Positions 8,659-18,455 of a stretch of 64,000 nt of DNA are shown piece by piece. The DNA comes from Kistimonas sp. bin40 (GTDB lineage: Bacteria > Pseudomonadota > Gammaproteobacteria > Pseudomonadales > Endozoicomonadaceae). The translations under genes were made by a program, and so were the position numbers. A model generated the notes under the pieces. It worked only from the letters and a program-made list of their open reading frames with translations, ran no database searches and was not told where the DNA came from. Positions within the stretch are counted from its first letter, which is position 1. Every line of letters begins with the position of its first letter. The stretch lies in assembly GCA_002238585.1 (NCBI GenBank), contig MPMQ01000009.1, positions 16,971-80,970 of the forward strand, written 5' to 3'.

Positions 8659-10521
8659 ATGCTGCGCAGGCCCACAACTTTCTCTGACACCGCATCGCTA
8701 CCTGTGCCCGGCCCGGCACGACACGCAGCCCCTCGCTCCCGTCGCGACACAGCTACCACGCATAACGGCCGCACTCAAAAGATCAGCAACCCCGGCGACC
8801 TGCAACAACAACTGAGCACCCTTGCCGGGCCAAAGCTCTTTATCTGTCCGCACGAAGGCTGTGAACGAGCGATTGCATCATCAGAAAGTTTCGCGCTGCA
8901 CTGGCGCGTCCACTCGCGCGAAAAACCCTTTTTCTGCCACTATGAAAACTGTAAATACGTGTCCGAACACGCAACCAACCTGGCAAAACATCTGCAGGTC
9001 CACACCCGGGGAACACTCTTTGCCTGTCCACACGGAGGCTGTGGACGCGCGTTCATACAATTACACAGGCTCAACTACCACTTGCGTGCTTCTCATAGCA
9101 AAGAAAGACACGTTGTCTGCCCCTATGAGGGCTGTACACAACTGTTCATGCACGCAAAAAACCGGAAAAATCACCTGCTCACCCACACCGGGGAAAAACC
9201 CTTTGTCTGTCCCTGGGAAGGCTGTACATACGCCTCCGTACAATTAGCCGGCCTGCAAAAACATATGCGCACCCACACGGGGGAAAAACCCTTTGTCTGC
9301 CCCTATGAAAACTGTGGACATGCGTTCACACAGTCTGGATCCCTGACAGCACACTTGCGCACCCATACCGGAGAAGCACCTTTTGTCTGTCCCCATAAGG
9401 GCTGTGGGCGTGCGTTCCGACAATCCTCCCGCCTGACACAGCACTTGCGTGTCCACTCCGGAGAAAAACCCCTTTCCTGTCCCTATGAAGGCTGTGAGCA
9501 TGTGTTCGGACTGTCAGAGCACCGGAGAAACCACTTGTATAGCCACTCGGGAAAAAAACCCTGCCCCTATGAGGGCTGTGCCCATGCATCCATACACTCA
9601 AGCAGTCTGAACAGACATATACGCACCCACGCAGGGAAACAGTCAGGGGACAAGCTCCTTGTCTGTCCACATGAAGACTGTGGACATTCATTCACACACC
9701 GAATCAGCCTGACAAGGCATGCACGCATTCACTCAGGAAAAAAAGCCCATGTCTGCCCCTGGGAAGGCTGTGGATATGCGTCCACACGGGCAGACAACCT
9801 GCAAATACACGCGTACAAACATATCGGTAAAAAACCCTTTGCCGGTCCCTGGGAAGGCTGTGGCTACACAAGCACACATCTGAACAACCTGATGAACAGA
9901 CATATGCGCATCCACTCGGGAGAAAAACCCTTTGTCTGCCCGCGCGCGGGTTGTGCAAAAGAGTTCAGCCAGCGCAACAACCTGGAACGGCATCTGAACA
10001 CCCACACCAACGCGCATCACACCGGCAAACGGCCTTGTCGCGGCTCTGACGGCACGGATGGAAAAACAGGCACAGGACGCAAGACGCACAAACCGCAGGG
10101 GCGCATTCGCACCGGTGCTCCAGAGCTGCTGCCTGGCCACCCGGGGCACACCCGTTGTGGTTCACACCGGCATCGGCCACGGGAGGCGCGGGGTAGAGCC
10201 TGGCCGGCGTCTGCGGACAGCTGTCACAGGTTAATGACAAGAGACCAACAGGAAATTCGCCTGGGAACACACAACACCTGGCGCATCGCCCCTGCCCCGG
10301 GAAGAATCCCCGAAACCCCATCTGAGCACCGCTGTTCTGTTATCGCCTGGGTATCCGGCGGCATTGTTTACCGGTCCCCACCACCGGGCAAAGCAAGCTC
10401 CGGGCAGGCACGCCAGAAGCAGGGGCAAGCCACTCGCGCCGCTGAAAACAAGCGCCCCGCTATCACCGGACGAAGACAGCCCGCCACAGCTGTCTGCGGC
10501 AGAGAAGAGAGATCAAGGTAA
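8659..10521 (+). CDS. A5: C2H2 zinc-finger protein, 12 intact fingers, extended C terminus
   Basis: 620 residues starting MLRRPTTFSDTASLPV. Fingers run from residue 61 to about 449. Twelve are intact, and one near the end has lost its first cysteine (AGPWEGC). One finger is shortened (KKPCPYEGC, missing two residues). The linker has HKPQGRIRTGAPE. The tail CSVIAWVSGGIVYR is present, but the usual stop is lost and translation continues about 45 residues into the spacer, ending inside the dyad of A6. The extension is spacer sequence and unlikely to be functional. Confidence 0.88.
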   Translation: MLRRPTTFSDTASLPVPGPARHAAPRSRRDTATTHNGRTQKISNPGDLQQQLSTLAGPKLFICPHEGCERAIASSESFALHWRVHSREKPFFCHYENCKYVSEHATNLAKHLQVHTRGTLFACPHGGCGRAFIQLHRLNYHLRASHSKERHVVCPYEGCTQLFMHAKNRKNHLLTHTGEKPFVCPWEGCTYASVQLAGLQKHMRTHTGEKPFVCPYENCGHAFTQSGSLTAHLRTHTGEAPFVCPHKGCGRAFRQSSRLTQHLRVHSGEKPLSCPYEGCEHVFGLSEHRRNHLYSHSGKKPCPYEGCAHASIHSSSLNRHIRTHAGKQSGDKLLVCPHEDCGHSFTHRISLTRHARIHSGKKAHVCPWEGCGYASTRADNLQIHAYKHIGKKPFAGPWEGCGYTSTHLNNLMNRHMRIHSGEKPFVCPRAGCAKEFSQRNNLERHLNTHTNAHHTGKRPCRGSDGTDGKTGTGRKTHKPQGRIRTGAPELLPGHPGHTRCGSHRHRPREARGRAWPASADSCHRLMTRDQQEIRLGTHNTWRIAPAPGRIPETPSEHRCSVIAWVSGGIVYRSPPPGKASSGQARQKQGQATRAAENKRPAITGRRQPATAVCGREERSR

Positions 10522-10533
10522 CAATCTGGTCAC
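10518..10533 (+). promoter_or_regulatory. Family A upstream dyad for A6
   Basis: GTAAC-N6-GTCAC after GATCAAG, ending 64 nt before the A6 ATG. It overlaps the last codons of A5 by four bases. Confidence 0.65.
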
Positions 10534-10597
10534 AACAGCGACTGGCCAGAGCCCATTGTGCAGTCCAAACTACTACCACACGCCAGCGGACAGCCCC

Positions 10598-12430
10598 ATG
10601 CTGCACACACCGACAAGGTCTCCGGCCCCTGCGCCACTGCCCGTAAAAGGACAACCACTGCGAGCAGGACAGGCTGCGCTCACCAGAACCAGAGCACACC
10701 TGCCAACCGGCCGTACCTGCTCCAGACAATCCGCTGTGCGCATCGGCCCTCGACATGAGCGGTGCAAGCTGCTGAACCACCCCCGCGACCTGAAAAGGCA
10801 CCACAGAACCCACACCGGAGGAAAAACCTTCGTCTGTCAATACGAAGGTTGTGAACGTTTGTTCACGGCAGCAGGCTCCCGCAACAGGCACCACAGAACC
10901 CACAGAAACGCAAAAACCTTTGCCGACACCCATGAAAGCTGTGGGAAGGCGTTCGCACGCTCAGACAACCTGAAAGCACACCGGCTCCCCCACGCAGGAG
11001 CCAAGCGCTTTATCTGTGCCCGTGAAGGCTGTGAGAGAGCCTTCACACGGCCAGGCTACCTGAAAGCACATCTGCTCGCCCACTCAGGAAAAAAACCCTT
11101 TGCTTGCCCTCGTGAAGACTGCAGACAGGCGTTCACACGAACAAAAAACCTGAAAACACATCTGCTCGTCCACTCCGGAAAAAGGCCCTTTGTCTGTCCA
11201 CACGAAGGCTGTGAGAAGGCGTACATGCGGGCAGACTACCTGACAACACACCTGCTCGTTCACGCAGGAAAAAAACCCTTTGTCTGTTCATACCAGGACT
11301 GTGGATATGCGTCCTCAATAACCAGCAACCTGAAGCGACACCGGCGCACCCACTCAGGAGAAAGACCCTTTCTGTGTTCATATGAAGGCTGTGGACGCAC
11401 ATTCGCACACACAACCAGTCTGACGTACCACTTGTGCTCTGTTCATACAAAGGAAAAAAGATACAGCTGCCCTTATGAAAACTGCGGATATCTGGCCACC
11501 CAATCCAACCAGCTGAGCAGACACCTGCGCATCCATACCAGCCGCTTTGTCAATCCACGTAAAAGCGGGGAACACAGGTTCGTCACATCAGACAATCTGA
11601 CAAGGCTCAGGCTTGCCCACACCACGAGCAGACTCGCCACGGAAAGACGCTATGGTTGCAAGCCGGACAGCCATGAAAAACGGTTCAGGGGGAAACAGCG
11701 CCCGGCCTCCAACAGGAAATCGCAGGATCAAAAGCCCGCCTGTTCCCGCATCCAGACGGACTGCGGTACAAAATTCAGCCACCAGGGCAGGCATCTGCAC
11801 CAGCTGAGCGGCAAGAGGGTGCATGCCCGTCATTCCCCGGCGTCTGGCCAGCATAGCGGCCCCCACGAAGGCGGTCACCTGCGGTTTCCACCACAGCGAT
11901 CATTGCAGCCCCAGGGCCTGCCCCCTGTCGGCGCAGGACACCTTCGCTGTGCGCCTGCCACTTGCGAGCGGCCCTGCACAGACACATCCCCTCGTCACAC
12001 ACCGCAGCGCCAGCACACTGCCCAACGGCCTGGTTTCTCTCCGGGCGCCAACACCCGCAAAAACGGCAGGAAATACAGGGTGCCCGGCCCGCACGGCCGC
12101 CCTGGCACCCGTTCCCCGGCGGCCTTTGGTGTCCGGCACGCCCGCTGTGGTTCACAGCAGCAGGAAGCGCATCAGCTCCAGCAGGCACGAGCCGGAGCCT
12201 TGCGCCCTGGTACAAACGCCCGTCATCCATTCATGCATCCGTTCATGAAACGAGGCCAGCAGAATGTAGCGGTGAGACCACACCAAGGGCACAGCACCGC
12301 ACCGGCTCAAGAAAGAACCACCGCAACCCCGGCAAGGCACTACTGTTCTGTCATCGCCTGGGTATCCGGCGGCATTGTTCACAGGCCGCCACAACCTGCT
12401 GCACGCATCCCTTACCGACCGAACCTGTAG
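10598..12430 (+). CDS. A6: C2H2 zinc-finger protein, 7 intact fingers, long decayed linker
   Basis: 610 residues starting MLHTPTRS. The first finger is decayed (RIGPRHERC). Seven intact fingers lie between residues 80 and 313, with one more damaged finger (ADTHESC, first Cys lost). Most contain the helix phrase LKAHLLAH/LKTHLLVH, which marks this gene and A7. About 270 residues of linker contain finger remnants without metal ligands. The tail is CSVIAWVSGGIVHR with the standard CCTGTAGCAGG stop. The frame is open upstream to 10364 across the dyad; the start at 10598 follows the family geometry. Confidence 0.9.
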   Translation: MLHTPTRSPAPAPLPVKGQPLRAGQAALTRTRAHLPTGRTCSRQSAVRIGPRHERCKLLNHPRDLKRHHRTHTGGKTFVCQYEGCERLFTAAGSRNRHHRTHRNAKTFADTHESCGKAFARSDNLKAHRLPHAGAKRFICAREGCERAFTRPGYLKAHLLAHSGKKPFACPREDCRQAFTRTKNLKTHLLVHSGKRPFVCPHEGCEKAYMRADYLTTHLLVHAGKKPFVCSYQDCGYASSITSNLKRHRRTHSGERPFLCSYEGCGRTFAHTTSLTYHLCSVHTKEKRYSCPYENCGYLATQSNQLSRHLRIHTSRFVNPRKSGEHRFVTSDNLTRLRLAHTTSRLATERRYGCKPDSHEKRFRGKQRPASNRKSQDQKPACSRIQTDCGTKFSHQGRHLHQLSGKRVHARHSPASGQHSGPHEGGHLRFPPQRSLQPQGLPPVGAGHLRCAPATCERPCTDTSPRHTPQRQHTAQRPGFSPGANTRKNGRKYRVPGPHGRPGTRSPAAFGVRHARCGSQQQEAHQLQQARAGALRPGTNARHPFMHPFMKRGQQNVAVRPHQGHSTAPAQERTTATPARHYCSVIAWVSGGIVHRPPQPAARIPYRPNL

Positions 12431-12506
12431 CAGGAGGCTGCAAGCCAGGCCCCGCCGCAACACTGGCCCGGTATCAGCAGACAAAACCGCTCCCGGGCGT
12501 CCGTCA

Positions 12507-12528
12507 GCCGGATGACTGCAACAACTGG
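12507..12528 (+). repeat. Spacer motif GATGACTGCAACA
   Basis: A short motif, GATGACTGCAACA, shared with spacers at 18211-18230, 37671-37700 (GATCACTGCAACA there) and 41611-41640. Function unknown; part of the family A intergenic cassette. Confidence 0.5.
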
Positions 12529-12635
12529 CGGGAACCTGGCCCGACGCTATGGCATTGTGAAGCCTTGTTCCCGTCAGTGCCTGCACCGCAGACAAGGCTT
12601 GTTACCGGTGTCTGCTGGAGAGAAGAGAGATCAAG

Positions 12636-12651
12636 CTGACAAGATGGTCAC
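12636..12651 (+). promoter_or_regulatory. Family A upstream dyad for A7
   Basis: CTGAC-N6-GTCAC after GATCAAG, ending 65 nt before the A7 ATG. Confidence 0.65.
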
Positions 12652-12716
12652 AACGACGGATCCCCACAGAAAACTTTGCACTCCAAACTCCCAGTTGCTC
12701 CCAACAGGACAGCCCT

Positions 12717-14000
12717 ATGCTGCACACATCGACAAGGCCCTGCGCCTGCGCGTCACAGCCCGCAAGCCAGCACGCCCTGCAAGCGAGATACGCCAGACTC
12801 CCCGGAGCTACAAGCTGGCCATCAGCCGGCCACTCCTGCCTCAACACCCCCGTTCTGCCGCTCAATCCCCGCCAGGACTGCTGCGAACTGTTGCACCGCC
12901 CCCGCGACTTCAAAAAGCCCCTGCAACCCCGCCCAGGCACCAAATACCTTGTCTGTCCCCATGAAGGCTGTGAATATGCATCGCTACACTCCAGCAACCT
13001 GTCGCGACATCTGCACGTCCACCGCCACTACAAACCCTTTTTCTGCCCCTATGAATACTGTGAATATTTCTCACTACTGCCACACAATCTGACAAGACAT
13101 CTGCGCACTCACACTCTCCCGAAACAGCTTTCCTGTCCCTATGAAGGCTGTGGACGCTTTTTCCGGGAACCAGCCCCCTGGACCCGGCACCTGCAAACCC
13201 ATACCGGCGCAAAACCCTTTGGCTGCCCACATGAAGGTTGTCGACAGGCGTTCGCACGGCCAGACCACCTGGAAACACACCAGCTCATCCACACCAGGAA
13301 AAAGCTCTTTATCTGTTCCCATCAAGGCTGCGCAAAGGCATTCATACGGTCAGACAACCTGAAAAGACACCGGTTCTCCCACGCCGAAGAAAAACCCCTT
13401 ACCTGCCCACACGAAGGCTGCGGACGTGCATTCCTCTGGCCAAGCCACCTGAAAACACATCTGATCGTCCATTCAGAAGGAGAAAAGCCTTTCCCCTGCC
13501 CGGAGCAAGGTTGTGGACGCGCATACACAACATCCACAAATCGGAACAAACACTTGCGCACGCATTCGGACACAAAGCCCTTTCCCTGTGCATACGAAAG
13601 TTGTCGACGCGCGTTCGCATACGCTTCCGGTCTGACATACCACGTGCGTACTGCTCATACACGCACAAAACCCTACAGCTGTCCTCATGAAGACTGTGGA
13701 TATTCGTCCGCATCCTCCACCCATCTGACAAACCACCGGCGTACCCATACCCGCACCCGTGTCGCTCCCAACGCCCTGTCCACACCTGCACACGCCAGTT
13801 TGCGGCGCACGCAAAGAGGCCTGCGCAATGCGCCTGTACAAGCTCACAGCAGTCGTAGCATCACGCCGGTGCAGGAGACAACCACCGCAAACCCGACAAG
13901 CCATTACCACTCTGTGATCGCCTGGGTGTATGGCGGCGTTGTTTATCAGGCCCCACCAGCGCTCGCCCCTGCAGGTCGCACCTGTAGCCGGGGATTTTGA
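12717..14000 (+). CDS. A7: C2H2 zinc-finger protein, 9 fingers
   Basis: 427 residues starting MLHTSTRPC. In this gene the ATG inside the dyad block (MVTTTDPH...) opens a different frame from the finger frame, which argues that the block is not coding. Finger 1 is decayed (DCCELLHRPRDFKK). Nine intact fingers run from residue 79 to about 344. The linker is short. The tail is SVIAWVYGGVVYQ, followed by a one-base shift relative to paralogues, so the normal TAG is missed and the protein ends in GRTCSRGF at a TGA lying in the hairpin at 13997-14028. Confidence 0.9.
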   Translation: MLHTSTRPCACASQPASQHALQARYARLPGATSWPSAGHSCLNTPVLPLNPRQDCCELLHRPRDFKKPLQPRPGTKYLVCPHEGCEYASLHSSNLSRHLHVHRHYKPFFCPYEYCEYFSLLPHNLTRHLRTHTLPKQLSCPYEGCGRFFREPAPWTRHLQTHTGAKPFGCPHEGCRQAFARPDHLETHQLIHTRKKLFICSHQGCAKAFIRSDNLKRHRFSHAEEKPLTCPHEGCGRAFLWPSHLKTHLIVHSEGEKPFPCPEQGCGRAYTTSTNRNKHLRTHSDTKPFPCAYESCRRAFAYASGLTYHVRTAHTRTKPYSCPHEDCGYSSASSTHLTNHRRTHTRTRVAPNALSTPAHASLRRTQRGLRNAPVQAHSSRSITPVQETTTANPTSHYHSVIAWVYGGVVYQAPPALAPAGRTCSRGF

Positions 14001-14028
14001 CATCTTCCCCGACCTGGGGGATTGTCAA
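13997..14028 (+). mobile_element. IS605-like hairpin remnant (divergent)
   Basis: TTGACATCTTCCCC ... GGGGGATTGTCAA forms a hairpin with outer TTGACA/TGTCAA and inner TTCCCC/GGGGGA arms. It resembles the right-end hairpin of IS200/IS605 (IS1341-type) elements, as at 19810 and 58477, but is more diverged. It supplies the stop codon of A7. It could equally serve as a terminator. Confidence 0.35.
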
Positions 14029-14302
14029 GGACATGCCAACAACCGCCGGGCAGCCGTTTTGATCGCATCACCCAATGACACAAACCTGCCGGGCGGATGC
14101 CATGGCGTAACAGGACGCCAGACAGCGCGAGCCATCACACCAGAAAACCCTGCCCGTCGCTCTTTGCCTGGCACCGGGCTGCGCACCCCGGCAAGGCCCG
14201 TCAGAAAAACGCTCGATCAGGATAACAAGATGGTCACAAGCGCGGATAAACAGGGGTAGACCCTGCACTCCAAACTCCGGCTGATCTCCACCGGACACCC
14301 CT
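14001..14302 (+). other. A7-A8 spacer
   Basis: Begins in the hairpin and ends in the A8 5' block. Between them I recognise neither a gene nor the usual family A post-stop block, which fits loss or replacement at the hairpin. Confidence 0.5.
14222..14237 (+). promoter_or_regulatory. Family A upstream dyad for A8
   Basis: ATAAC-N6-GTCAC after CGATCAGG, ending 65 nt before the A8 ATG. A box TGCACTCCAA, shared by most members, lies 29 nt before the start. GATAAA, 17 nt after ATAACA, could be a -10 element. Confidence 0.65.
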
Positions 14303-15562
14303 ATGCTGCACAGGCCCTCAAGACCCTCTACCGCTGCGTCAATGGCGGTGACAGGCCCTGGCAAGAAAGAGCCCACTCCTGTCAAAAAAACAGTTTCCCT
14401 GCATGTCTGTCCTCATCATGACTGCGGCAAGCTGTTCAAGCAGGCCTGCGGCCTGAAGCAGCACCTGAGAAGCCATAGCGGAGTAAAACCCTTTGTCTGT
14501 TCACACCCTGGCTGCGGATGTGCATTCACACGAACTGCCAGTCTGATGCACCACAAGCGCATCCACAAAGGAGAAAAGCCTTTTGTCTGTCCACATGAAG
14601 GCTGTAGATATGCCTTCACACAAGCCAGCAACCTGACAAGACACAGGCGTCGGCACTCAGGAGAAAGACCTTTTGTCTGTCCCCATGAAGGCTGTGCTTA
14701 TTCGGCCACACAATCAGGCAACCTGAGCGCACATTTGCAGGTCCACTCACGACAAAAATCCTGGATCTGTCCGCAGCCAGACTGTGGATATGCGTCTGCA
14801 CACTCAGCCCACCTGGCAAGGCATTTACGCATCCACACCCCCAAAAAAACCTTCACCTGTCCCCGGGAGAGCTGTGGACGCAAGTTTGCACAATCAAGCG
14901 GGCTGGCACGGCATTTGCGCATCCACTCAGGAAAAAAACCCTTTGTCTGTCCGTATGAAGGCTGTGGGCATGCGTCCACACAATTGAGCAACCTGAAAGT
15001 CCATATGCGTCTGCACTCAGGAGACAACACCTACAACTGTCCACACGAGGGCTGCGCAACCCGGTTCACCCAATTCAAGAACCTGAAAAGGCACCTGCTC
15101 CGCCACGCCAGCAAGCAAGCTGCCGACTTGTCCTGCAAAGGCCCTGGCAACAGGCGTGCCCGCCAGGCTTCATCACGGACCTGGTCCCCGATCAACGCGC
15201 GGCCTTTCATGCCGGAATCTGGCCGCAAGCACCCTGGGCACCCGGACTCCGGCCAACGACTTTGGCTCTGTCCTGCGCAAAACCCTGGTACAAGCCGCGC
15301 ATCAGCCAGGATGCCCGGACCGCGCCAGTTCACACCTGTTGTGACCGGTGTCCTGCAGGCGCGTTCCAGATTGTCCCACCAGGGGCCCAGGCGGCTGCTT
15401 CACCAGACACAGGGCAGATCCCGCGCAGCGCCGGCCAGCCACTACTGTTCGGTTATCACCTGGGCGTCCGGCGGCCGTGTTTTCAAATCCCCACCACCGG
15501 GAGAACAGCTCCCCGGCTGGCACAATGTGCAACCGGGGACTGCCAGCCGCTCCCCGCTGTGA
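14303..15562 (+). CDS. A8: C2H2 zinc-finger protein, 8 fingers
   Basis: 419 residues starting MLHRPSRPSTAASMAVTGPG. Eight intact fingers run from residue 34 to about 268, starting CPHHDC. Several helices read QSGNL, QASNL or QLSNL. The linker is about 110 residues and has no intact finger. The tail is diverged (CSVITWASGGRVFK) and reads past the normal stop to add about 15 residues (NVQPGTASRSPL). It is among the smaller A proteins with a complete finger frame. Confidence 0.9.
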   Translation: MLHRPSRPSTAASMAVTGPGKKEPTPVKKTVSLHVCPHHDCGKLFKQACGLKQHLRSHSGVKPFVCSHPGCGCAFTRTASLMHHKRIHKGEKPFVCPHEGCRYAFTQASNLTRHRRRHSGERPFVCPHEGCAYSATQSGNLSAHLQVHSRQKSWICPQPDCGYASAHSAHLARHLRIHTPKKTFTCPRESCGRKFAQSSGLARHLRIHSGKKPFVCPYEGCGHASTQLSNLKVHMRLHSGDNTYNCPHEGCATRFTQFKNLKRHLLRHASKQAADLSCKGPGNRRARQASSRTWSPINARPFMPESGRKHPGHPDSGQRLWLCPAQNPGTSRASARMPGPRQFTPVVTGVLQARSRLSHQGPRRLLHQTQGRSRAAPASHYCSVITWASGGRVFKSPPPGEQLPGWHNVQPGTASRSPL

Positions 15563-15874
15563 AGACGAGCACCCCGGTCTCACAGGCCCGACCTGTCCTG
15601 CCGCCTGCTTACTTGAGCGTCGGCTGGATCCGGTCAAATGATCAGGGCAAAAGAGGACAGCACAGGCCGGCTGATACCATGGACAGCACAACGCCAGGCA
15701 TCACCTGCAACCGGCAAAGGCTGCGCCATCCCTTGTTGCCAGGCACCAGCGGCGGCACGCGCCAGCACGGCCTCTGAGGAAAACGCTGGCGCAAGATGAC
15801 AACAGGGTTACAAGGACAGATACATCAGCAGCCTGTGCACTCCAAGTCCCGGCTTATCTTCGCCGGACGACACC
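15563..15874 (+). other. A8-A9 spacer
   Basis: Contains a post-stop block (CCGCTCCCCGCTGTGAAGACGAG) and the A9 5' block. Nothing else is recognised. Confidence 0.55.
15796..15811 (+). promoter_or_regulatory. Family A upstream dyad for A9
   Basis: ATGAC-N6-GTTAC, ending 63 nt before the A9 ATG. Confidence 0.6.
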
Positions 15875-18079
15875 ATGCTGCACCCCCCGACAACTTTTCC
15901 CTCTGCTGGCGCATCAACGCCTGAGGCGAGCCATGGCGAGCCGCCCCCCCGCTCCGGCCGTACAGCGTCCCGCCCATGTATCTGCCCCTATGACGATTGC
16001 GGCAAGCAGCTCTATCAACCCAGTGACCTGAAACGGCACCTGCGAGTCCACACGGGAGAAAAACCTTTTATCTGTCCCCATGACGGCTGTGGACGGGCGT
16101 ACTCACAACCTGGCGGTCTGACAGATCACCTGCGTACCCACACAGGCGAAAAACCCTTTGTCTGTCGACATGAAAACTGCGGACGGGCGTTCAACCGGGC
16201 AACCCATCTGACAAGACACACGCACCTGCACACCAGAAAAAAGCGCTATGTCTGCCGCTATCAATACTGTGGACGGGCATTCAGACAGCCAGCAGATCTG
16301 GCCAGGCACCAACACAGCCACCCGGGAACAAGAACCCTTGTCTGCCCCTGTCCAGGCTGTGCCCGCCCAAGCTTGCCATCAAGCAACCTGAAGACACACC
16401 TGCGCGTCGCCTTACACGAAAGACCCTTTGTCTGTCCCCACGAAGGCTGTAGACATGCGTTCACCCAGCCTGGCGGTCTGACACAGCACTGGCGTGTCCA
16501 CACCCGGGAAAAAGCCTTTGTCTGTACACAAGCAGGCTGTGGAACCTCTTTCAACAGAGCCGGCCATCTGATACAGCACTTGCGTGTCCACACCGGCGAA
16601 AAACCCTTTGTCTGTCCGTATGAAGGCTGTGGACTGGCGTGCGCGACCTCCGGCTCCCTGACCAAACACTTGCGCGTCCACTCAGGGACAAAACCCTTTG
16701 TCTGTCACTGGGAAAGCTGCGGACGTGCGTTCACACAATCTGGCGATCTGGTACGCCACTTACATGTTCACACCGGGGAAAGACCCTTTGCCTGCCCACA
16801 TGAGGGCTGTGAAGATGCGTTCAGGAGATCAGGCCATCTGGTGCAGCACTTGCGTATCCACACCGGCGCAAAACCTTTTGTCTGTCCGCAGGAAGGCTGT
16901 GGACGTTCGTTCTCACAGCACGGCAACCTGAAAGCCCACCGGCATACCCACACAGGAACAAAACCCTTTGTCTGCCCATACGAAGGCTGTGGACGTGCAT
17001 TTGCAGACTCTGGCAACCGGACCAGACACTTGCGCACCCACTCAAGGAAAAAAACCTTTGTCTGCCCGTACGAAGGCTGTGGACGTGCATTTGCAGACTC
17101 TGGCAACCGGACCAGACACTTGCGCACCCACTCAAGGAAAAAACCCTTTGTCAGCCCCCACGCGGACTGTGCAAGCGCGTTCCACCCGTTTGACAAGATG
17201 AAACGTCATCTGCGCACCAGTCCAAAGAAAAACCCCGCAGATCCGGGCTGGACGGCCAGGGACAACGACTCCGGAAAAAAAAGACGACTGATCGCCGGCA
17301 CAGGATCACAGCAAGCACAATCAGCGCATCCCGGCGTCCTGGAAGACTACAGCCCCAGGTTCAGGCACGCGGACGCTCTGAAGACACCTCTGCGCAGCCA
17401 GGGCAGCAAACAGTCCCATGCCCGTCATTCCCCGGCATCCAACAGCCGCCACTTGAGGTCCTGGACTGCGAACCTTCACCCGCGCCCTGGCAAGCGACCG
17501 CGCCTCTGTCCTTATGAAGGCCAGGCACAGGGCTTTTCACCACGACATCCAGGACAGCCCCCGTTTTTGACGCATGCCAGCAAAAGGCGCCATCGCCCTG
17601 CGCCCGCACCATACGCCTGGTCCCTTGCACGCAAATCCCCCCGGAAAACACATGGGAGTCGGCAGATCGCCAAACGACCTTGTCTGTGTCCGGACGGCAA
17701 CAGCGCATGCTTCGAACGAAACAAGATGCTCAAAATGCACGACCGCACACGTACCAATGCCTCCGGGGCGCCCGCTGCCGGCCCCATGCACATCCGCTCT
17801 GGTTCACACCGGCTCACACCATGGAAAGAACCTCAGTTTCAGCCTGCACGGGGGGGAACCCTGCCCACTCTGGCAGACGTCAGCTATCCGTTCACAGAAC
17901 ATGGCCGGCGCCATATTCTGGCGCACGAGCACAACCGACGCCGCGCCACACCGGCCCCGGGTATCACCCCGGAAACGGCGGCACGCCACTACTGCTCTGT
18001 TATCGTCCGGGTATCCGGCGGCGTGGTTCACAAGCCTCCACCAGCGGGAACCCAATACCCTGGCTGGCAGAATCTGTAG
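15875..18079 (+). CDS. A9: C2H2 zinc-finger protein, 13 fingers with a fresh finger duplication
   Basis: 734 residues starting MLHPPTTFPSAGAS. Thirteen intact fingers run from residue 35 (CPYDDC) to about 420; a fourteenth has lost its first cysteine (SPHADC). Fingers 12 and 13 are the same 30 residues (helix ADSGNRTRH), and at DNA level the 90-bp units at 16981 and 17071 are identical over about the first 70 bases. A basic GKKRRLIAG follows the array. A linker of about 260 residues contains decayed fingers. The tail is CSVIVRVSGGVVHK, ending PGWQNL. The leader closely matches A10 (FPSA.AST.E..HG), marking a recent pair. Confidence 0.92.
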   Translation: MLHPPTTFPSAGASTPEASHGEPPPRSGRTASRPCICPYDDCGKQLYQPSDLKRHLRVHTGEKPFICPHDGCGRAYSQPGGLTDHLRTHTGEKPFVCRHENCGRAFNRATHLTRHTHLHTRKKRYVCRYQYCGRAFRQPADLARHQHSHPGTRTLVCPCPGCARPSLPSSNLKTHLRVALHERPFVCPHEGCRHAFTQPGGLTQHWRVHTREKAFVCTQAGCGTSFNRAGHLIQHLRVHTGEKPFVCPYEGCGLACATSGSLTKHLRVHSGTKPFVCHWESCGRAFTQSGDLVRHLHVHTGERPFACPHEGCEDAFRRSGHLVQHLRIHTGAKPFVCPQEGCGRSFSQHGNLKAHRHTHTGTKPFVCPYEGCGRAFADSGNRTRHLRTHSRKKTFVCPYEGCGRAFADSGNRTRHLRTHSRKKPFVSPHADCASAFHPFDKMKRHLRTSPKKNPADPGWTARDNDSGKKRRLIAGTGSQQAQSAHPGVLEDYSPRFRHADALKTPLRSQGSKQSHARHSPASNSRHLRSWTANLHPRPGKRPRLCPYEGQAQGFSPRHPGQPPFLTHASKRRHRPAPAPYAWSLARKSPRKTHGSRQIAKRPCLCPDGNSACFERNKMLKMHDRTRTNASGAPAAGPMHIRSGSHRLTPWKEPQFQPARGGTLPTLADVSYPFTEHGRRHILAHEHNRRRATPAPGITPETAARHYCSVIVRVSGGVVHKPPPAGTQYPGWQNL
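16981..17160 (+). repeat. 90-bp exact finger duplication in A9
   Basis: Two head-to-tail 90-bp units, each one finger plus linker. They are identical over about the first 70 bases and then differ by a shift in an A/C run and a few substitutions. The repeat preserves frame. Confidence 0.9.
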
Positions 18080-18455
18080 CAGGAGACCTGCTGCCATTCC
18101 CCGCTGTGAACAAGAGCCTCCCGCTCCCGGCGCGCACAGACGGCGGTGTTCCCCCGGAGCCGGGCCAGCGGACTCTTGCCTGTGCCGTCCCGGACAGCGC
18201 ACTGGCCCTGAGCCTGATGACTGCAACAGCCAATGGCCCCCTGCGACTGGCGCCAGGCCCAGGCGCGACTGCAGACAGCCGGTGCCAGCGCACGAAAGAA
18301 GCGGTGCACCGCGCTTGTGACCCAACACTTGCGGCCCTCGTCGGCAGTGTCCGTCGGCAACAAGCTTGATCAGGGTGACAAGATGGTTACAGGGACGGAT
18401 AGCTACAGACCGCTTCAGCACTCCAAACACCAGCTGATCTCCACTGGACCATCCT
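18080..18455 (+). other. A9-A10 spacer
   Basis: Full family A post-stop block (CTGTAGCAGGAGAC, then TTCCCCGCTGTGAACAAG), the GATGACTGCAACA motif at 18211-18230, then the A10 5' block. No gene recognised. Confidence 0.6.
18375..18390 (+). promoter_or_regulatory. Family A upstream dyad for A10
   Basis: GTGAC-N6-GTTAC after TTGATCAGG, ending 65 nt before the A10 ATG. GTGACA, then 16-17 nt, then GGATAG resembles a sigma-70 -35/-10 pair. Confidence 0.65.

Noticed and set aside
8502..8815. Small proteins encoded across the 14-bp repeat (MEERQWRKGNGGK...)
   Set aside because: Composition is purely repeat-derived, frames change every unit, and the frames run into the A5 5' block without any conserved feature.
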